Positions 35,641 to 39,509 of a stretch of 39,509 nt of DNA are shown here, in pieces. Source of the stretch: Prosthecobacter debontii (GTDB lineage: Bacteria; Verrucomicrobiota; Verrucomicrobiia; Verrucomicrobiales; Verrucomicrobiaceae); assembly GCA_945860295.1 (NCBI GenBank), contig CAMAQH010000036.1:1-39509 (forward strand), given 5' to 3'. Under the pieces are notes generated by a model. It was given only the letters and a program-made list of their open reading frames with translations, was not told the DNA's origin and searched no databases. The translations under genes and the position numbers were made by a program. The stretch's first letter is position 1. Every line of letters starts with the position of its first letter.

Positions 35641-36905
35641 TAGACAAAATCAGTGATGGAGCCGAAGTCGGCATCGAATAAGCGGCGGTAGGTGCGGAAG
35701 GCAAAGTTGTCGGTCATGCTTGCCACCCAGTCACAGACGAGGCGAGCACGTGTCGATATGTCAGGTGCTTTGGCGATCTCTGCCTCCACGGTGCCGGGCA
35801 TCAGATGCAGGCTGTCTTTCCCGTCGATGTAGCGTTTCTCCAGCACCTGGAAGAGCCGCGTCAAAATGAAGTCCGCCTTGTAGTCGAGTTGCTGGAGCTG
35901 GGGGCTTTTGAAGACGAGTTCAAAGGCGATTTTCTTGTTGAGCGCCGACTGCGTTTGCATCGCTGGATCGATCTCTAATTGATACTGATGGCGCCGAGTC
36001 ATCGCGCTGAGGAAGGTACTGTTCGGCACGAGTTTTGCCGCGCGGATATAGTCACCGATGTGGCGGTTCAGGCGCGCTTCCACTCGCTGTTCCTTGATCG
36101 CTTTGCAGAGAAACTCCACCTGCGCCGACTGCGCGGCATCCAGTGTCTTTGACTCCGCCCAGCGCTCCAGTTTCGTGACCGTGATGAAGCCCGCGTGGAT
36201 GCCATCGGCGATGTCATTGAGCGAGTAAGCTGTATCATCTGCCCAGTCCATGATCTGGCACTCGATGCTCTTGAATCCATTGCGCGCTTTCCCCGGCGTC
36301 AGCTCCACAGGGAAGGCTTGACCACCCACCGTGAAGTCCAGCCACATCTCCTGATCATTGTACAGGTAGTGGTTCTTGGCTCCTGCCGCCTCGGCATGCA
36401 GCGTCTTGTATTTCAGCACGCTGTCGATCAGTGCGCGGGAGGGATTCATGCCATTGCGGCCCTCGTTGAAAAGCGTCTGCGTGAGTTGGCGCAGCGTCTG
36501 GGCATTGCCCTCAAATCCACCAAACGGCTCCATCAGTCGGTGCAGCGTCCGCTCTCCTGTATGGCCAAACGGCGGGTGCCCCAGATCATGTGCCAGACAT
36601 GCGCACTCCACTAGATCGCCGTCGATAAAAAAGTCATCACTCAGCAGATCACTTTGCTGTGCGAGTGATGCGCAGATCGAGCGCCCGATCTGTGCTACCT
36701 CGATGCTGTGAGTCAGCCGCGTGCGGTAGAAATCATACTCGCCCGAGAGGAACACCTGCGTCTTGTTTTGCAGCCGGCGAAACGCGCTGCTATGGATGAT
36801 CCGGTCTCGGTCAATTTGAAACGCATTTCGGTACTCATCCGGGTGCGCCGGACGCGGCTTCAGAGTCTCTGAGTCAAAGGCGGAGTAAAAACGGTTCGCG
36901 GGCAT
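35640..36905 (-). CDS. dgt: Deoxyguanosinetriphosphate triphosphohydrolase-like protein
   Basis: A 421-residue HD-domain dNTPase that would split dGTP (or other dNTPs) into nucleoside and tripolyphosphate. Motifs: RRLQNKTQVF near the N-terminus, His65 in RLTHSIEV, His106-Asp107 in AHDLGHPPFGH, and a later Asp in MDWADDTAYS, giving the HD metal site. The start at 36905 is an ATG. The longer reading to 36944 starts with TTG and adds sequence unlike the family. It is followed by a lipase-like gene with a 1-bp overlap. Regulation is not evident. Confidence 0.93.
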   Translation of the reverse strand: MPANRFYSAFDSETLKPRPAHPDEYRNAFQIDRDRIIHSSAFRRLQNKTQVFLSGEYDFYRTRLTHSIEVAQIGRSICASLAQQSDLLSDDFFIDGDLVECACLAHDLGHPPFGHTGERTLHRLMEPFGGFEGNAQTLRQLTQTLFNEGRNGMNPSRALIDSVLKYKTLHAEAAGAKNHYLYNDQEMWLDFTVGGQAFPVELTPGKARNGFKSIECQIMDWADDTAYSLNDIADGIHAGFITVTKLERWAESKTLDAAQSAQVEFLCKAIKEQRVEARLNRHIGDYIRAAKLVPNSTFLSAMTRRHQYQLEIDPAMQTQSALNKKIAFELVFKSPQLQQLDYKADFILTRLFQVLEKRYIDGKDSLHLMPGTVEAEIAKAPDISTRARLVCDWVASMTDNFAFRTYRRLFDADFGSITDFV

Positions 36906-37222
36906 CTTGTGGCCCGATGCTAGGCCGTGTTTGGAAACTGGCAAGGCTGGGAACCTGACCGGTCACTTTTGAGTTCGAGCCGTCCAGACTGAGACTAGAC
37001 AAGTAGCATACAGAATTCGAAGCGTAACTATCGTTTCATGACTCGTCAAAATCGTAAGGCTGAGCAATGGCCATATTGTTTCTGAAATAGGCTGCTGGGT
37101 CAGGAATTCCTCTGCTGCCTGGACTCTTTGGTGAGTTCGTTATATCAGTTAATAATCGGTTACGGCTTTGCCGAATTTGGCTCTATTGTGCCGCTCGTGC
37201 CAACGCATCTCACTTCCAATCC
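36906..37222. other. Divergent intergenic region between dgt and the serine dehydratase gene
   Basis: About 317 bp that should hold the promoters of both divergent genes. For the plus-strand gene one weak candidate is TTGGTG (37128-37133), then 17 bp, then AATAAT (37151-37156), about 60 bp before the ATG. Nothing else convincing was seen, and no RNA gene is apparent. Confidence 0.4.
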
Positions 37223-38776
37223 ATGAACGCTGTCTCTATTTTCAATGACGTGATTGGCCCCGTCATGCGGGGTCCTTCCAGCTCGCATTGCGCGGCGGCA
37301 CTGCGTATCGGAAGATTGGCGCGCGACTTGATGGACGGCGAGATCACGGAAGTACTTGTCGAGTTTGATCGCGAAGGTTCGTTGCCATTGACCCATGCGA
37401 GCCAGGGCAGTGACATGGGTCTGTTCGGCGGCTTGCTCGGCTGGGATGCGGATGATGAGCGGCTGCCAGACTCGGCGCTGGCACTAGCAAACGCTGGTAT
37501 CAAGCTGCGCATCGAAACGGTCGATGTCGGTGATCCGCACCCGAACACGTATCGGCTCACGCTGCGGAATGAACGCGAAGCGCACTTGCTCATCGCCATC
37601 TCCACAGGCGGCGGTATGATGGAGGTATTGAGTATTGATGGCGTGCAGACGCACATTGATGGCGGCTATCACGAGACACTTATTTGGCTAACCAAAGGCA
37701 CCGCAGTGTTGTTTGAGGCTGATGAGGTCATTCAGCACGATTTGGGCGATACCGTGCTCTGGCAGATCAAAGCCAACGCATTCGTCTCATCCGACCTATT
37801 CAGTCCTATCTCTGTGAAGCGGCTGTCTCCTGTGTTACCAGTGCCATCGCGGAAAGACATGCGCGTGCCCTTCAGTAGTTGCGCGGAGATGCTGATCCAT
37901 GATGGCGACAAACGCACACCTCTTTGGCAACTGGCCATCGAGTATGAGCGTGCTCGTGGAAAATTCACCGAACGTGAGGTCATCGACAAGATGATCGCTA
38001 TCGTGCGCATCCTGCGGAAATCCATCTCCATTGGCCTCGCGGGCACGAGTTACGAGGATCGCGTGCTCGGGCATCAAAGCGGGCGTTTTGCCGAACTCAT
38101 GAATGCAGGCTGTCTGCTTGATGGCGGGGCGCTTAATCGCATCGTACTTTACGTTACAGCGCTGATGGAAGTGAAGAGCAGCATGGGCGTCATCGTCGCC
38201 GCACCGACTGCGGGTGCTTGTGCCGCATTGCCAGGAGCCGTGATCGGCATGGCAGAGGCGATGAACCAAAGCGAAGAAGAAATGGCCAAGGCCATGCTTG
38301 CTGCCGGATTGATTGGCGTCTTCATCGCTACACGTTGGACCTTCGCGGCAGAAGTCGGCGGATGTCAGGCTGAAGGCGGCTCTGCAGCCAGCATGGCCGC
38401 AGCAGCGCTCATTACCCTAGTCGGTGGTACGCGGGATCAAGGCATCTCTGCCGCCTCGATGGCGTTTCAATCTATGCTGGGATTGATCTGCGATCCCATC
38501 GCGAATCGTGTCGAAGCGCCGTGCCTCGGTAAAAACGTCATGGCTGCAAGCAACGCCGTTTCCTGTGCAAACATGGCCCTAGCTGATTTCGATCCACTTA
38601 TTCCGCTGGATGAAGTCATCGACGCCGCGGAGCACGTCGCCGTATCCATGCCGCGCGAGCATCGTTGTACTTCGCTGGGTGGTCTCGCCATCACGCCTGC
38701 CTCGCTGGAAATCGAACGTAAGCTTGGAGAGCGAAAAGCAAAGTCATGCGGCACTGGCTGCGGAAGTTGTCACTGA
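37223..38776 (+). CDS. sdaA: L-serine ammonia-lyase (L-serine dehydratase), Fe-S type, single-chain
   Basis: A 517-residue enzyme that converts L-serine to pyruvate and ammonia with a [4Fe-4S] cluster. The N-terminal part (GPSSSH, TGGGMMEV) is the beta domain, and the C-terminal part (APTAGACAALPG, VGGCQAEGGS) is the alpha domain, fused in one chain. Cluster cysteines are likely Cys381, Cys423 and Cys434. Their spacing of 42 and 11 equals that I recall for the Legionella enzyme. The end carries CGTGCGSCH (Cys509, 513, 516), which may supply the tail-in-mouth cysteine ligand. It is longer than the Legionella form by roughly 60 residues, mainly in the beta-alpha region. Transcribed with a small secreted protein gene 17 bp downstream. 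Confidence 0.93.
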   Translation: MNAVSIFNDVIGPVMRGPSSSHCAAALRIGRLARDLMDGEITEVLVEFDREGSLPLTHASQGSDMGLFGGLLGWDADDERLPDSALALANAGIKLRIETVDVGDPHPNTYRLTLRNEREAHLLIAISTGGGMMEVLSIDGVQTHIDGGYHETLIWLTKGTAVLFEADEVIQHDLGDTVLWQIKANAFVSSDLFSPISVKRLSPVLPVPSRKDMRVPFSSCAEMLIHDGDKRTPLWQLAIEYERARGKFTEREVIDKMIAIVRILRKSISIGLAGTSYEDRVLGHQSGRFAELMNAGCLLDGGALNRIVLYVTALMEVKSSMGVIVAAPTAGACAALPGAVIGMAEAMNQSEEEMAKAMLAAGLIGVFIATRWTFAAEVGGCQAEGGSAASMAAAALITLVGGTRDQGISAASMAFQSMLGLICDPIANRVEAPCLGKNVMAASNAVSCANMALADFDPLIPLDEVIDAAEHVAVSMPREHRCTSLGGLAITPASLEIERKLGERKAKSCGTGCGSCH

Positions 38777-38793
38777 TTCAGAAACCAAAAAAT

Positions 38794-39402
38794 ATGTATC
38801 GTCACCTCACACTCGTTGCATCGAGTCTGCTGTTATTTAGCGTTTTTGCCGCCGACACTCCCGCTCTGCCCACGGCTCACACCACGCGCAACATCGATGG
38901 CTGGAATGTGCGGGTGGATGATCGCTTGCTCAAAGGCGACTCGGCAGCACTGGGTGAGCGTGCGCTGAAGTTGCTCAATGCGCGACTCGTCGCCATTACT
39001 CTTGTTGTGCCGGAGCCTGCTCTGGCAAAGTTGCGCGTGGTGACTATCGAGGTGGATCTCGATTACGGACCCCTTGCCGCCATGCAGCATCATCCCGGTG
39101 CTGATTGGATAAAACACAACGGCTACAGCGCGGATCTCGTGAAGTGTGTTCACATTCCCAAGGTGGAAAGCTTTCTTTCGCCATTTGAAAATCACCGCAT
39201 GCCATGGGTTGTTCTGCACCAACTCGCGCACGCTTATCACGATCAAGTGCTCGGGTTTGAAGAGTCGCGCATCACTGCCGCATGGAAGAAATTTTGTGAC
39301 AGCGGCAAATACAAATCGGTCATGACCAGCCCTGGTCATCTGCGCGAGCACTATGGCCTTAACCCGGATACCGAAGTTGAAAGAGGCATCGTTTGGCGCT
39401 GA
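38794..39402 (+). CDS. Secreted zincin-like protein with HQxxH, C-terminally short
   Basis: A 202-residue exported protein with a signal peptide (about 1-20). I placed the start at 38794, not at 38746 inside the serine dehydratase gene. The motif VLHQLAHAYHDQVLGFEE (140-157) matches the HExxH zinc-peptidase helix of verrucomicrobial secreted proteins that I recall, but the catalytic Glu is Gln143. The family usually continues after the H-Y-L/G-L turn with a segment carrying the third metal ligand, yet here the frame ends after a short unrelated tail (EVERGIVWR). So it looks truncated as well as catalytically altered: possibly a pseudogene, or a protein kept for binding. Its first ~140 residues have no feature I can name. 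Confidence 0.5.
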   Translation: MYRHLTLVASSLLLFSVFAADTPALPTAHTTRNIDGWNVRVDDRLLKGDSAALGERALKLLNARLVAITLVVPEPALAKLRVVTIEVDLDYGPLAAMQHHPGADWIKHNGYSADLVKCVHIPKVESFLSPFENHRMPWVVLHQLAHAYHDQVLGFEESRITAAWKKFCDSGKYKSVMTSPGHLREHYGLNPDTEVERGIVWR

Positions 39403-39509
39403 AGGCGTGATTACTTGGCAGTGCAAACAAACAAGCACTCACAGCCATGCACCAAACGATGCAGGGGATTATCAACCCCGTTTTCAGCTCCCGCCAAGTC
39501 CAACTTCAC

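Noticed and set aside
39373-39507. Inverted repeat at the window end (GAAGTTG...TTTGGCG / CGCCAAG...CAACTTC), considered as an integron attC-like site
   Set aside because: The spacers of 12 and 2 bases and the core bases do not match attC consensus (RYYYAAC/GTTRRRY). It also overlaps the end of a coding frame, so it is most likely chance.

Overview
The window looks like chromosomal DNA of a Verrucomicrobiota bacterium, probably of the Verrucomicrobiaceae/Prosthecobacter type. This is inferred from the gene style: very large secreted mosaic proteins with sulfatase, Ig-like and C-terminal sorting-like modules, an S8 protease with a P-domain, poorly conserved Shine-Dalgarno sites, and a mix of ordinary housekeeping genes. 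I could not run a taxonomic search. I saw no tRNA, rRNA, CRISPR array or intact insertion sequence.

Layout. Bases 1-5443 hold a partial VC0807-like membrane protein, a Gly-rich lipoprotein, a GNAT acetyltransferase, an alpha/beta hydrolase, a pair of coiled-coil envelope proteins, a frameshifted and halved EamA transporter remnant, and ruvB. Bases 5517-21796 are the accessory highlight: four minus-strand genes, tightly packed and probably one transcription unit. In transcription order they are a 2164-residue YHYH + sulfatase + multicopper oxidase protein, a CusB-type membrane fusion protein with an N-terminal heavy-metal-binding domain, a CusA-type RND pump (its start overlaps the previous stop by 4 bp), and a 1813-residue YHYH + two DUF1566 + sulfatase protein. 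The likely theme is periplasmic copper or silver handling: oxidation by the multicopper oxidase and export by the RND pump, with two giant secreted proteins whose YHYH and sulfatase parts have no established role in this setting. No outer-membrane factor gene is present in the window.

Bases 22179-30715 hold a 2OG-Fe(II) oxygenase, dprA, hrpB, the pyrR-pyrB pair (4-bp overlap), a class V aminotransferase with a clear intrinsic terminator, a decayed fragment of a family A DNA polymerase gene, and a YedK/HMCES-type SRAP protein. Bases 30831-39402 hold a kexin-like S8 protease with P-domain, a small lipase-like hydrolase coupled to dgt, a single-chain L-serine dehydratase, and a secreted zincin-like protein whose catalytic Glu is replaced by Gln and which seems to lack its C-terminal part.

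Most of the window is ordinary chromosome. The points worth following up are the metal cluster with its giant fusions, the unusual sulfatase motif in the 1813-residue protein, and three decayed genes (EamA, PolA, HQxxH zincin).
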